This document shows, piece by piece, positions 8,639-20,825 of a stretch of 64,000 bases of DNA. Numbering within the stretch: position 1 is the stretch's first letter; each line of letters begins with the position of its first letter. Both the position numbers and the translations under genes were made by a program. The notes below the pieces were generated by a model that was not told the origin of the DNA, made no database searches, and was given only the letters and a program-made list of their open reading frames with translations. Source of the stretch: Symbiodinium sp. CCMP2592 (taxonomy: Eukaryota; Sar; Dinophyceae; Suessiales; Symbiodiniaceae). The stretch spans positions 459,001-523,000 of the forward strand of contig CAJNDT010005423.1 in NCBI GenBank assembly GCA_905221615.1, read 5' to 3'.

Positions 8639-11600
8639 CTAACGAGTTCGTTGCAAGAAAAGCATGTAGACGTTTCGGGAAAGTGATTGAACCAAGGCCG
8701 CTGAGGCCCTCTCCGGAAGCTTGTAGTCGTCGCAAATCCACACCTGAGATCTCGCATCCGCGGGGTCCTCTGGCCAGAAGGCTCGGTAGTGCCCGGACGC
8801 TAGGGAGTCCCCAAAGTGGGCAACTCCTGCCAGGACTTGGTAGGATCGTTGGGCAGTGTGCTCGCTGGATGTCCACACGGACACCATGGCACGGCCGGTC
8901 CAGGCGCACGGCTGGGTATTCTTGACACCGTCTTGCCATCTGCAAATCACAACAGCTAGGAGTTCTGGGGCCCATACCAGCGCTCGACTAAAAGTTTGCG
9001 ATTCCCAGAATCTTAGGCAGGCTTGGAGAGACAGAGGTCCCGTCGGAAGGGGAAGGAGAAGAGGACTGACTCCCACATCCGACTCCTCAACGATTCCCCC
9101 AGTACGACCCTGCCACTGAGTGTGCTGAAGGGATCCCATGGGCTTTTGCTGCAGATGGTGAAGAAATTCTGAGACATCGTGTTGCCTGCCATCTAGTCGC
9201 CAACCGGCGATGGCATGGCGAAATTCAAACAGGCCGAACAAGTTCAGAAGTCTAGGGGCACTCTCATCCCCGAGATGGGTTAAGACAGATTGAAAAGCAC
9301 CCAGATCATACCCAAAGCTCGATACTTGATGCAAGGCCTGGAAGAGAGCGTTAGCGTAGCAGGAGTTTGCCGTGTTAGACAGTACGCGTTTGTGTAAGCC
9401 TGTAGGCTGTGGCTCTGTGTTCCTGGGGGCCTGCGCCACAGACTCCTGGATCGAGTCTGTTGTAGGATGACGAGCTGTGCTCGACGAGTTGGAGGCTGTG
9501 CCATTCGACCTAGGTCTAAAAAAGCTGGCCAACGACTTTGTCTGAGGCTTGGGAGGCGGGGCGACGGGATCGACGTCCGCGTCAGGCTGCCCTCGCAGCC
9601 ACTGCGTGCTTACCTGATAGAGCACCGGACACTGCTCCGGATGCAGTCTGCGGTCATAGACCTTGTAGCCACAGAAGGGACATGAGTGGCCCTTGGCTAA
9701 CTGGGGCGAGTAGCCCTGACAGATATTAACAGCCCGCCTGTGTAGGCGTGACCAGTCCTTAGGATGCGCCTGACGAAAGTGCGACTTGACTTTGGTGTGG
9801 TCAAAAGTCCAGAAGTCACACGTTAAGCACCGATGATTAAGGACCTTGGAATCCGCAGTCCTCGAGAGCTCCGCGATGCGGTGTTGTGGGAGCAGAGCAA
9901 TGTCCTGTCTCAGCTGGAAGAGAGTCCTAATATCGGGATGGTTGGACTGTTTGTCTGCTTCTTTTAGTGAACGGAGCTTCTGAGGTTCCGGACATGCCCC
10001 CGAAAGCAAGTGGTCACGTAGGCCTTTCCATTGATGGAATTTACGCCTACATGCCGCACATTGCGGCATCCCATCCACAGCGTGGAGCTTTCTATCGAAG
10101 CTTGAAGGCACAAAGCGGTCAATGCTCGCCGGATGAACCCTCGACTTATGCAAATGTAGTCCATTTGACGTCTGAAATGAAGCCGCGCAGAGCGTGCACT
10201 CGTATGAGGTTACCGGATGTTCCTCGGGCTCAGGGAGTTGTGACAGGACCAACAGCTTATCTCGGATAACCTGCAGAACCGAGGGGTCTGTCGTGATGTC
10301 CGGGCTTTGCACTGCTCGTCGCTCCAGTTTGCGAAGCCGCTTCCTTAGTTTGGACTGCATTGCGTGGACAGGGTCCTGGATGTTGTAGAGCTGGAAAAGA
10401 TCCTTAGTGGTGATCCGAGTGGTGTGAGCCGGCAGGTTCAGCGCCGATCGTACCTTGTAGGCGTGCCAGCTGCGAAGCTGTTTGGCCGACTCTTCGCTTA
10501 AACCGACGTCAGATAGGCCAGTCGTCAAGGTGCCCAGGACAGTACTCTGCCACACCTTAAGGCGCGACATGGTACTTGCATACCTGCGGTTGTAGACGAA
10601 TTGGCGAACTTGATGCAACTTTTGCTTCGCCTCCCCCATCCGAAAATGCAGGGTCTGCAACTCGAAGTGGTTGTAGGAGATCATAACTCCTAAGTACTTG
10701 CTTCAGGAGACCCACTGGAAGGCAGGGAACGACTTGTTGGGCCCGATGCGCCACCCTCTGACTGGCTCTCCTTTGGGGTTGGTAATCCAGCAGCTGTGTT
10801 TGTTCATCACATTTTGTGCTTCTCTACCTGCCAGCTTTACCAAAATGACGCACTTGCCGATGTTGACTCTGAGTCGATGTTTGCGGACCTCCTCCAACGG
10901 GGCAGCTATAAGTGCATGGATGGCCTTGAGGTCCTTCTCAGAACGAATAGTCCTATGAAGCGTCAGGTCATCGGCGTAGCCCGTTAAAAACTTCAGAACC
11001 TGTTCAGCACCGAACAGATCAACCAGAGACCGGAAGAGGTCACCTGTGAGGAACGAGAATAGGGTGGGAGCGAGCTTACATCCTTGTTTAATGCCTGCTG
11101 TGGTTTCGATAGAAGTGGAATCGCCTTGGGCATGTAAGACGTATCTGGATCCGTCATGGAGAGCTTGACCGAGGTGGACTGTGTCCTGATCGGCCCCCTC
11201 GCGCTGAAGGAGACCGATAATCTCTTGGCGAGAGACTGTGTCAAACGCCTGGCTTAGGTCTAAAGCAAAGGTCAGACCGCCTACTAGAGATGGCACCTGT
11301 GTGCCTTGCTGTATAGCATGTCTCGTAGGATGAGCCTGCTCCAACAAAGACCGAGCCTCCCGCAGATGGCACACGACTCTTTCCAGCGCATCTGAAAGCC
11401 CACGACCAGGAAGGTAGGCAAACTGTGGCATATGTTTTAGGAACGAGAGGGTCAGGGGTTGTAGCGCCTCTCTTGCCGCTCCAGCCAGTCCTTTAGCATC
11501 CGGTCTCAAAATGCCCAAAGGACGCAAGTTTGCTGGCTTGTCCGAAGGCTTGCCCGGTTTGGGGATTAGACACAGATCTGCGTCGATGAGATCAGATTCT

Positions 11601-13495
11601 AGTCCATCCTCTACTTGTTTAGCAGCCACATGTCGGGAAAGGACCGGTGCAATGACGTCACTGCAAAGTCTCCAAATGGCAGCAGGTGCAGCTCCGTCAG
11701 GCACAGCTTTATTAGGCTTGATGGAATGAATGTGAGCGGCTAATTTGGATGACTCCAAAACCGGAAAAGCTCCAGTCATTGGCCTCAGCGGGGGGTGAGC
11801 CGCGAAAACCTGGTTCGCGTACTCCCTGAGTGCCGCAAGCTCCTGCGCTGGGCCTAGAAGATGTCCTGTGCTGTCCTTGAGCTGAGCCCGACGCGCCGGC
11901 TGCCAAGGCTGCAGCTTTTTAAGGGTTTGAAACGAAATATGTTGGTCGCCCTCCGCTATGCTGGCGTCAACTTCAGCTATGAAACCCGCTATTCTGTCCT
12001 TTTTTGCTTGCTTCACAGCTTGTCTGTGCGCAACTTGCGCCAGCTCCACCTCAGTTTCCGGTTTGGGGAGTGTGTTCAACCCAGGAGGCTGTGCCATTGG
12101 TTGATGAGGCTCGATCAGCTGTGCTGAGGGAGCTGTGTTGTCTGCCCTGCAAAGGGTCCTGGCCCTCCACATACGTCGAGTCTCGGATTCAAGCGGGATC
12201 AGTCGTCTTTTGGGGAGCTTGGGGAAGAAACGTTCTGCACCCTCCAGCAGCAGTGCATTCCAATCTGAAGGGTCCTGACAGGACTCCATTCTGGATTTCA
12301 CCCAACTATGCAGTGCCTTGGCTGTGTCGTCCTCCTCACGGACTGCGGCCTGAAGAGCTAGGGAATCATAACGGCGTGTGCTTCCCTTGTGCGGTGGGAG
12401 TAACCAGTGGTGCTGGAGGGGGATTTCGGCCTTAATTGGGTAGTGCCCTCCCTTCTTCCAGCTACCCAACGGGCAGTCCGTCCAAGGGGCTGACCTTTTG
12501 GCCTTGCCTCCTGCAGTGGATTCCTTAGTAAGGACAAAATCGATTTGCGACTCCACGCCACCTTGAGCAAAGGTGGCAATGTTGTCACAGTGCCAGGTAT
12601 TAAGGGCCACCAATCGCAACCTTAGCAGCAGGTTGGACAAGTGGGATTCGTCAGGACGATCCTCCGTGGGCTGCTTCACGTGTGTACCCACCAATGGAGG
12701 ACACGAGCGCAGGGAGGTATTAAAGTCGCCTGCCACGACTAGAGAATCCCGCTTGGGCACCTGCTTGACCACCTTAGACATGACTGATAGTACATGAGCA
12801 CGGTCGTCCTTGTTAGACTGGATGGACTTGGCCGAGGACCAAGCATGTTGATACACAGCCACAATGACCAGCCTAGTACCTGCCATGTCTGCACGAGCTT
12901 CAAGGACCCTGCCTGGACTCCACTCCTTCCAGCGAAGGCTCTTGGCTGTAAACTTGGGTGAGAAGAGAATCATGACGCCATCCGCCCGGGTCGTGGATGG
13001 AGCCGCTTTCGGTTCCTGCCTAGTCTTGCGCTTCGCGCCCTGCTTCTGCTGGGTGCTACGTTTGGCAGACTCCGAGGCCGAAGAGATGCAATGCCAACCT
13101 GAAACACTGAACTCGCTAGTCTCCGTCCAGTGCGTCTCCTGCAGGATAAGGACGTCGCAGTGGTGGGAGGCTTCAGCTGCCAGCCACGTTTTTAGTTCTC
13201 CCCATTGCTGTTGACCTAGGTGCCCCGCGTTCCAAGAGACTACCCGAATGGATCTTGCTAGTCGTCCTGCCCTGCGGGAGGCTGTGCCATGTGCAGGGGA
13301 GTCAGCAGTCTGTGACTGAAGCTCTCTTCGAGTCGGTGGGGGCCGCACCCCCAACTGGTTGACTAGGGTCGGTGTCAGAACCTGTCCGCGGTATGGTACG
13401 GGTCCGTCACTTCTGATTGTCCGTCTACATGCTGTCTTGAACGAATTCTTGCGAAGAGATGCAAAGTTTTGTGAGTGCACTGGTAGTTGCGCCAT
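8639..13495 (-). pseudogene. LINE-like retrotransposon B polyprotein: endonuclease, RT, zinc fingers, ubiquitin-specific protease; one in-frame stop
   Basis: A single frame runs from ATG 13495 to the stop at 8639 (1,618 codons), broken only by TGA at 10703-10705, after which translation resumes in frame with SKYLGVMIS. Domains in order: EEP endonuclease (VVSWNAGHL, LILQETHWTE, GDFNTSL); reverse transcriptase (LIPKPGKP, FAYLPGRGLSDA, LDLSQAFDTV, IKQGCKLAPTLF, GYADDLTL); three C2H2 fingers and a CCHC-like finger (CTLCAASF, CAACRRKF, CLTCDFWT, CPFCGYKV); then a C19 ubiquitin-specific protease domain. The protease has its Cys box (NTANSCYANALFQAL, Cys about 1379), a GRQHDVSEFLHHL block and its His box (SGHYRAFW, His about 1569), so both catalytic residues are kept. 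The TGA is either a recent inactivating mutation or read through. The USP may spare element proteins from ubiquitin-dependent destruction (inference). Confidence 0.85.
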
Positions 13496-13499
13496 CCGC

Positions 13500-13775
13500 T
13501 AATTTCGTCAAGAGACAGAAGCCTAATGACTCCCTCCACTGCGCGGAAGTGGAAACCCTACCGCCTACCCAGTGTTGCAATGTTTTAAACAGAGTCTGGG
13601 CCCAGGAATTGGGACCTGGCGGCTCAAAGCAGCTCCTGTGAGAAAAGGGAGAGGACCATGGCGTAGAAGGAGGCACAAACCTTTACTGTTCAGAAAAGGG
13701 CCCGGTTGGAACCTCTGGCACAGCAGTTGCGCCCCAAGCCTGTTCGAAACCTCTCATTCAGCGCGGCCGCTTGAG
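13500..13775 (-). repeat. Leader region of LINE B, with a second copy at 15165
   Basis: The segment resembles 15165-15385 along its length, sharing GTGGAAACCCTACCGC, GGGCCCAGG-N-ATTGGGACCTGGC, GCCCGGT-GGNACCT and CCTGTTCGAAA-type blocks in order. Each copy is followed by a TAC tract. I infer it is the 5' untranslated region of the element, because it sits directly upstream of the polyprotein ATG. Confidence 0.6.
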
Positions 13776-13787
13776 CACTTGTGGCGG

Positions 13788-13873
13788 CTACTACTACTAC
13801 TACTGCTACTGCTACTACTACTACTACTACTGCTACTACTACTACTACTACTACTACTACTGACTACTACTGA

Positions 13874-13958
<85 letters not shown>

Positions 13959-13961
13959 CCC
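13788..13961. repeat. (TAC)n trinucleotide tract
   Basis: Mostly pure TAC/CTA repeats with a TGACTACTGACTACC interruption near 13861. It reads (TAG)n in the sense of LINE B, upstream of its leader. Confidence 0.9.
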
Positions 13962-15164
13962 TATTACTCTCCTCCTCCTGATGCTGCCGCTGCCGGCCTT
14001 TCAACAGAGGCTAAGCGGCCTGAGATCTGACACAATCATGAACACAGGCTGTGGCAGGCGGCACGAGGGGACTGCCGATGCGAATATCGCAGGTACCTCC
14101 TTCATCCGTTTTTGGAGCAACGCCAGTGGCATGTTTTGTTCCGAGGCCTCGTGCTGGCCACCAACCGTGAAGTAAAACGAAACACAGAAGCCGCAAAAAA
14201 CAAGGATAAGAAGAGAACGAATCCTGATCTCCAAGGCCAATCAGCCCCTTGGAAAAGAGCTGCCTATGGCTTGAGTGGTTGCTTCACTGGACAAGTCACT
14301 TGACTGTCTTCGCAACCTCCGTCACCCTGTGAGTCCTTGTGAGTCAGTCGCATCCAATACTAACGAACTGGCAGCCGGTGGGTCGTACTTAGAAGAGCCG
14401 TCTCCAGAGTTCCCGTCTAGTGGCGTCCCACACAAGGTTACTCCGGACTGCCAGCGATGGGCCGTAAGGATGGCTGCTCGTTGACCAAAGCACATAAGCC
14501 GTCACTCCTAGCACTGCCTGACCTCGTCGGGAGCAGGACAGTAACGAACACAACTGGGAGGACCGTAGCCCAAGCCCGCCACCCATGGCACAGCAAGCGC
14601 GTCCGCTTTGCGACTGTACCCATATGTGACGTGGAGCCGTACCAGCTCGCTGTTGCGGCGAAATAGCGGGTGGCGCTGATGCTTACGGACATGAATGACA
14701 CTCTTTTGCCGACTGGAGGCTCTAGCACAGCGAAGCCGCAAAGAAGCAACACAGTCGCGGAGAGGCAAATTGACCGAGGAGGACAGGTCCTCGCTCTATT
14801 ATTGCTGAGGCGAATGAGCAATTGCCCACCTCAGGCAAGGCGACAGTTGCAGGCACAGCCTGACAAACCGCCATGTGGCGCGGCACAGCCTCCTGCCGCG
14901 TTGGACAACAAAGACGCAATGTCGGGATCCTTTCGTGGAGCACTGGGTGGTTAAACAAGTGCCAAAGAGTGACTTGCTGGTCAGCATTGAAGTTCTCAAC
15001 CCTTCGGTGGCTTCCACTTTGGTACGGCTCCACGTGCGTCACTTCAGCTTCGCCTGAGCTGAAGCCTGGAGCTAGGTGCCCTGAGCCGACCTACACAGCA
15101 GGAGGACGCGACGCCGTCGCGGCAAGACAGACTGACCCAGCATGACCCAGCACTCTGAAGTGAC
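13962..15164. other. No recognisable gene; repeat-rich
   Basis: Short frames only. It contains dispersed repeat copy 2 (14365-14470), and an imperfect inverted pair around GTGACGTGGAGCCGTACC (14625-14644) and GGTACGGCTCCACGTGCGTCAC (15018-15039). Nothing here supports a host gene. Confidence 0.5.
14365..14470. repeat. Dispersed repeat, copy 2
   Basis: Contains CTAGTGGCGTCCCACACAAG, GGTCGTACTT and GGCCGTAAGG in the same order as copy 1 at 7600-7745. Confidence 0.55.
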
Positions 15165-15385
15165 TCTCCCCACCGAGCGGAAGGTGGAAACCCTACCGCT
15201 TGCCCAGAAAGCAATGCCGTGACAGTAACTGGGCCCAGGCATTGGGACCTGGCAGATCGGAATGGCACCTGGAATGAAACTGGGAGGCACATGGCTCAGC
15301 GAAAGGCGCAATCCCTGTATGTTCGAAAAGGAGCCCGGTCGGGACCTTTAGCACCGAAGTTGCGCCCAGAGTCTGTTCGAAAGCC
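15165..15385 (-). repeat. Orphan copy of the LINE leader
   Basis: Diverged copy of the LINE B leader (13500-13775), followed like it by a CTA/TAC-rich tract but with no polyprotein next to it. It could be a solo remnant of a related element on the same strand. Confidence 0.6.
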
Positions 15386-15409
15386 ACTCCAGCAGCGCGA
15401 CTACTATTT

Positions 15410-15532
15410 TTTCTTCTACTACTGCTACTACTAGCAACACAACAACGGTTACCGCAACAACAATTACCACTGCATGCTACGACTACTACGACTACTACTA
15501 CTACTACTCCTACTACTACTGCTGCTGCTACT
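15410..15532. repeat. CTA/ACA-rich microsatellite tract
   Basis: Mixed (CTA)n, (ACA)n and (GCT)n repeats. It follows the orphan LINE leader, as the TAC tract at 13788 follows the LINE B leader. Confidence 0.75.
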
Positions 15533-15781
15533 TCCAATCCATGCGGTATTTGCCAAAACGACCATAGGAATCCCAGTGATAGCCGTTTCCATTTGTTTCA
15601 GTACAAGGAGTAGTCAGGCAAAGGACATGTTGTTTACACCCATGATCTCATTGGCTGTGCCAGCCTAGCCTGTTTCCTGTTGGACATACGAACAGCACCC
15701 ATTTGTTCTAATCAATCCTTGGAAGATCCGAAGTCGTCCAAGTGATCAATCTATCTCACCGAGACCCAGCCAACTGGCGAG

Positions 15782-16560
15782 GTCAAGAAGTGGACTCGCA
15801 ACAAGCACGCCATCATGTTCCAGCTCAGTAACAAGACTGTTCAGGTCGCCGACTAAGCAGTGCAAGCCCCCTGCTCCATGGCTCCGATCTCCGTCCTTTC
15901 ACTTGCCACTTAATTGCTCGCCCAGGTTATCTTCTTTGATAAGACGGAGGCAGTGCTGTCATCGCGGTCCCATCTCGTGACCTACGTTGACAAAAAGGGC
16001 CAGGCAGCGACTTCAACTTCCAGTGGCAAGATATCCTGCTGAGTTTGGGAAATCAGAAGCCGCCTCATTCCGCTCAGAAATACTAGCAATGTTTCGCTCG
16101 ATAGATTGCGTCAGCAGATCCGATGTTGTGCTTCAGTGAACTTGGCAAAGTTGGCACATCGATTAAGGGAATAGAGGGTGACTACAGGGAATAGAGGGTG
16201 ACTACTGCTGGGATACCCTGTGCCTCAGAGAGGTTCCAACTTTCTGGTTTCTAACTTGGACTCTGCTTAAGACGCAGCAAGAAAAGCTAGGTTGAATATG
16301 GAAGTATCAGCAAGTGCAGGACTTGCTCATGTCATGAAGCCGTCATCATCAAGGTTTGTGAAACAGCGCAAGGACTGCTCCCACTGTCGCGAGGTTAAAG
16401 TAGAACAAAGCACAAGCTGCAGCAGGAAGTGGTACCTGAAGATTTCGCTTGCTTGGAGTCGCTTGAGCCAGCTGCGCATGGACAGGTCCAAGCCTATCCT
16501 CTAACGAATGTCTTGGACGTTCCTAGCGCAGAGCTTGCCAAGCGCCTTCGGTACACCAAG
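15782..16560 (+). CDS. Polo-like kinase, second polo box (three C-terminal exons)
   Basis: Three exons join in phase into a polo-box sequence. Exon 15782-15844 (after GCGAG) encodes VKKWTRNKHAIMFQLSNKT; exon 15926-16003 encodes the piece with IFFDKTEAVLSS and LVTYVDKKG; exon 16486-16560 encodes QAYPLTNVL and AELAKRLRYTKD. This order and these motifs match the second polo box of Polo-like kinases, which binds phosphopeptides and places the kinase at centrosomes and kinetochores. The introns are 81 and 482 bases; the first begins GT, the second GC, and the third exon appears to end before GA. No kinase domain or first polo box is seen upstream, where LINE leader repeats and TAC tracts lie instead. 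The gene may therefore be truncated by element insertion, or its upstream exons may be far away. It could also be a pseudogene. Confidence 0.7.
16167..16205. repeat. 20-bp tandem duplication
   Basis: GGGAATAGAGGGTGACTACA occurs twice head to tail, the second copy lacking its last base. It lies in the second intron of the polo-box gene. Confidence 0.9.
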
Positions 16561-16565
16561 GACAG

Positions 16566-18232
16566 GACCAGTGCAAATCATATCGTTTGCTTAAAGTAGA
16601 CGACGCCCACAACAAGAGCAAAAACGGCGGAAGGACATCCTGGTCAATCTTCTTGGTTCTCGACTTCCTTCTGGATTTCCTGGCTTGCTCTCGGCAGGGA
16701 TGCACTGACATGTCACTCGGCATGAACGAGCACCTTGCTCCCTTCTCTTTATGGCTGTGAGGGAGGCCGTGCTGTTCAAAGTGGATGTGTGATGATCCCG
16801 TGGCTTTCCTCCCGAACAGAACACTGCAAGCTTCTGCGAGGTACCTGAATCCACGAATTTGACAGGCATGTCCTTACTGAGCAACACATGCGGCGCCGCC
16901 GGCGTCAGTTGGTTCCCGCGGTACAGGGTGATTCTACGGCGTGCAGATACACCATGCGTGATGAAAGCCTGTGCCAGGACACCTCAGCGCGAGATGATTG
17001 AAGACCGCATCCTTCTTCTTTTGGACAAACACAGGTCTCTAGGTTGACAATGCTAGCAACATGGTTGCACACGCCCTTCTGGTGTGAGGGCCCTATCACC
17101 TGTAATTTGAAGAAGCACTTAGTTGCTCTTTTCTCCATATAGCATCGTGGACGGACACGCAACAGGCAAACCTAGGGTTGTAATGAGAACAGATATATGT
17201 CATTGTGAGAAGAGGAGCTGGGCATGCTGCAATGCTTGCAGGAAATTCGAGAAAATGGATCGGCTGTGTTCTTCCTGAGTTATTTGCTTTCTGGAGTCTT
17301 CACCGGTTTTCAGTCGGGTGACAGTTTCGACAAGGTTGCTTGTGCTGCGTGTCCGTTGGATCAGGATGATAGTCGGCATCTAGCATCTAGAAGTGTTTCA
17401 TTCGATTGCAGCGGGTGAAGCAAGATACATCCAGAGAACATATCGAACTCAAAAACTCCTGCGACATAAAGCTGATGGCTCACTGAAAGGATCCACTTCA
17501 AGAGCGGGAGCAAATGTTGGGGTGCTGCATTTCTTGTCATGGCATTTTACCGGGGACCCGGAAGGCAGGCGTTTTGCTGGAGGAGCTGACTCTACGGAGA
17601 TTACGGGGTTGCCCTCTGGCACAATGGTGCCTTCACATAAACCGTTTCGGCTCCTTCCGGGAAAACTGGAATCCAGATCCGACTGCACTTGCCTGGACAC
17701 ACGAAGCGGCGACCTCAGAGGGATCCTGCACATCGCGCTGAATCCATCCTTTGGACAGTACCAAGGACCGCGAATCCAAGCATGTCGGAGGCGCCTATTC
17801 GGCGCTTCTAATGTTGCTAAACGAAGATCTTGCTGCTCATGTTGCCATCTCTGCCATATTCTCCACTTCATTGTCGAAGTCCAACTATGCCCAACAGGCA
17901 CAATGTCGGGTTTCGAAAAGCTTGCACAGGAAGCCGCAAGTCATCGCGGACTCAAAGCCCCCGAATCATTCCCGAATCCCGATCGACTGCGCAGCTGAAG
18001 GATGCTGGCGGCCGGCATTCCCTTCTGCCGGTCCACAAATGACATGAGCAACTGGACGATCTGTGTCGGAACGAGGTCTCAGCTCAGTGCGCAACACAAT
18101 CCGACGGCAAGCAAAGCCCGGCACGACACACCCTGGATGGCCAGCAACGTTAGTCGTCCGCCCGAACACCAGGTTTCGATTCAAGAGGAGCAGATGGAAG
18201 CCATCTGATTCAGAACCGTTCGTTCTGAGCAG
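16566..18232. other. No recognisable exon
   Basis: Between the polo-box and roadblock exons I find only short frames. The 3' end of the former and the first exon of the latter probably lie here but could not be placed. Confidence 0.4.
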
Positions 18233-20825
18233 GTTGAAGAAACCCTGAACCGCATCAAGACCCACAAGGGTGTCTCAGGCCATGTTGACCGTGTATGTTC
18301 GAAGCGTCTTTTGGGACTCTCAGAGCGACCGGGTGCAGCCTTACCCTTACGCGAGGCATTGTCATCGTGAACAGCGAAGGAGTCCCGATGCGATCGACGT
18401 GCTGCAGCTAAGTAGCCTGTGCTGATTGCTTCCAGTGCCACTGAATGGTGCAACCTGGAGCTTCGCCAAGGCTGGACAGCAAGCAAACATTGCAGTACTC
18501 GGCGCTGATCTCTCAGCTTGCCGCAAAGGATCGGTCGGGTTGGTCTAGCAGACTCGTGCCGACTCCGGTGTTGGTTGTATCGTGCTTACCTATCAATGCA
18601 GCAGGCACGAAGCGTGGTGAGAGAACTGGCACGCAACTCAGTCAATGGCAGTTGCAGTCAATAGAGTTGATGCTTCAAGTACCTGCCACAAGGACCCGCA
18701 GAATGATTTGACCTTTCTCAGGACGCCCCATCGTTGTTCGAGTTTACTCAGTTTACGCTGTGCATCGTTCTTGCAAAGCTACTGTCGCGTGTAGGGCGTT
18801 TGACCACGAGGATCCGTTCCAAGAAGCATGAGATCATGGTCGCACCGGATCGAGCCCGCGGCTTACGTTCAGCTGTTGCTCATCTGCCAGATACCCTTCC
18901 TATTCATTCACTACTGGAGTATCGCAGACCGTCTTGCCTGAGGATCCCCGCATGTCGGTTGAGACGGATTGAAATCAGAAATCGTCGTAAGCATCGACAC
19001 TTCAATGCCTCGATCGAGCCAAAGCCAACCAGCAAGCGATGTTATGGATCGCCCTTTGTTCCGGGGGGGGGGCGGAGGCTCTGGATTGTCAGGATGTTCC
19101 AGAATCCTGAACATGTTCGTTCTAGGTTCTGCCAGGCCTTTGATGTCTCACATTTCTTGCAGAGCACTTCGAATGTCGCACACTTCGAAGCGGGAGAGAG
19201 CGGCGAAGCCAACTCGTGTCTCCCGCAAGGCAGGTGCCTGGTAGCCCGAGTGGCTGCGCTAGTGACCTTTTCCGGGCCAACAGGGATCCAACCAAATCGT
19301 CAAAACGTGGTCTTGCCCCTTCTCGCTAGCATTGCTTATCTTTAGCAGGTGTTGGTGGGTTGATCGTGAGTGGCTTGATCTACCACTTTCCGACTGTGAC
19401 CGGCAGTGTCGAGCCCACCCGGTGCCAAGTGGTTCTTGCTGATGGCATTGCACCAGGAGGCAGAAGATGCAGCAGGGAGGCACGCAATCCACTAACAGTT
19501 CATGTGGGATCAACAACACTTGAAGCAAAAGCAGTTGCGTAGTTAGCGGTCGTTTTGTTGCTGGTTCTCGTTTGTGGCAGCCTTTGGCGCTCTGGTTTCT
19601 GCACATCGGTGATGCAGGCTACATGCGCAAGAAACTCCGTCCGTTTTTGAAGTCTCCGCCAATCATATTGTACAGCTGCCGTAAGTCTGTAGTAGCATGC
19701 ACGGTCTGAGGTCTCTTCACCCATGCAGTTTGCAAAGTGGAGTGATTTAAGCGTAAGTCCGTGTTGTCACCAACCGAAAATTTTGCAGCGAACATGGAAG
19801 CTAACTACCTGCAGCCCATGTGTGGAGCAGGCTGAGGTTTCCTCAGCCATGTAGGTTGCACAGCTCAATGCTTAACCGAGTCGGCTGCCTGTTTAGAATA
19901 TGTTAAGCGCTGGGCAGTGGAACTCACTGCTGTATACTGCTGTTGAATGTGCTTCAAGTTGTTTCTGTGCATACTGCATGTCTATTGTCTTGGTTAGTAC
20001 GAGCGAGGAAGCCAAGGCAATAGTGGGTTTTCGTGCTTTTTGAATTGATATTCTCGGCTGATTGTTACGGCATCGGAGCATCACAGCTTCCTCCTTGCTG
20101 AAATCGTTTAGCGGAAATGCATCTCGGAGTGGATGCGCCGAAGCACTATCCTGGAGCACACACACAAGGTTTGACATACACAATGTAGAGTCGAGCGAGC
20201 AGCAGAAGGGGACAAGTGAAAAGGATTGCGACTGCTCTGACGCTGTTAACAGCCTAGAACGTGCCGGAATGCAAGGCAAGGGAGGTTCTGTGGACAGCGT
20301 TTGTTTGGCTTCGGGGATGGGGAGGTTCAAGCTTTCGGGACTTTGCGGAACCAATCCAAAGTTTTCATGGTCACGCGACGCCCCAAAACGCTTAAACACC
20401 AGGGCCATGCTTTCTTGGAGCATTACCTTGAATTTTCATTCCCGCATCGCAAGGCTCGAAATACGCATGTGCGCTAAGGGCGGGCGGTTATAGGAAGGCA
20501 GAGGGAGGGAGGGCAGAAGAAAAGGGGTGGAGGGGTAGCAAAACCATGCGAAACAAGAACATCGCATCCAAAATGCTTCAACAACAACGGCGCTGGGAGG
20601 TGGGAAAGCAGAGGCAGGGCTTAATAGTTGTTGCCGTGAACTGAAACCTTTGCAAGCATTGGACAGACAACGAAACAGAGCTGCATGCGGTGCATTCGCT
20701 GAGCTTTAAGCAGCTCGCACTGGTGGCTTACACGGTTGGCTTACACTGGCCTGCCCGATGGTTACACTGCCAAGGACTACATTTTGATCGTCATCCAAGA
20801 CCCGAATGCTGATCAAGGAAGCTGA
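18233..20825 (+). CDS. Dynein light chain, roadblock/LC7 family (seven small exons)
   Basis: Exons 18233-18278, 18356-18398, 18471-18528, 18605-18628, 18693-18721, 18811-18853 and 20775-20825 join without a frame break. The product of about 98 residues contains VEETLNRIKTHKGV, IVIVNSEGVPMRST, TLQYSALISQLAAK, ARSVVREL, DPQNDLTFLR, IRSKKHEIMVAPD and DYILIVIQDPN before TGA 20823-20825. This is the whole roadblock/LC7 fold except the first few residues, whose exon and ATG were not found. The protein is a homodimeric light chain of cytoplasmic or axonemal dynein that bridges intermediate chains to cargo. Introns 1-6 begin GC, GT, GA, GC, GA and GC and all end AG before G. Five are 64-89 bases and the last is 1,921 bases. 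Every key block is kept, so this is probably a working gene. Confidence 0.88.

Noticed and set aside
14625-15039. MITE with GTGACGTGGAGCCGTACC inverted ends
   Set aside because: Only about 20 bases match, with a 2-4 base gap; no target duplication or second copy is seen.
18734-19345. 203-codon frame as an independent gene
   Set aside because: It contains exon 6 of the roadblock gene in frame and otherwise reads intron; no other domain is seen.
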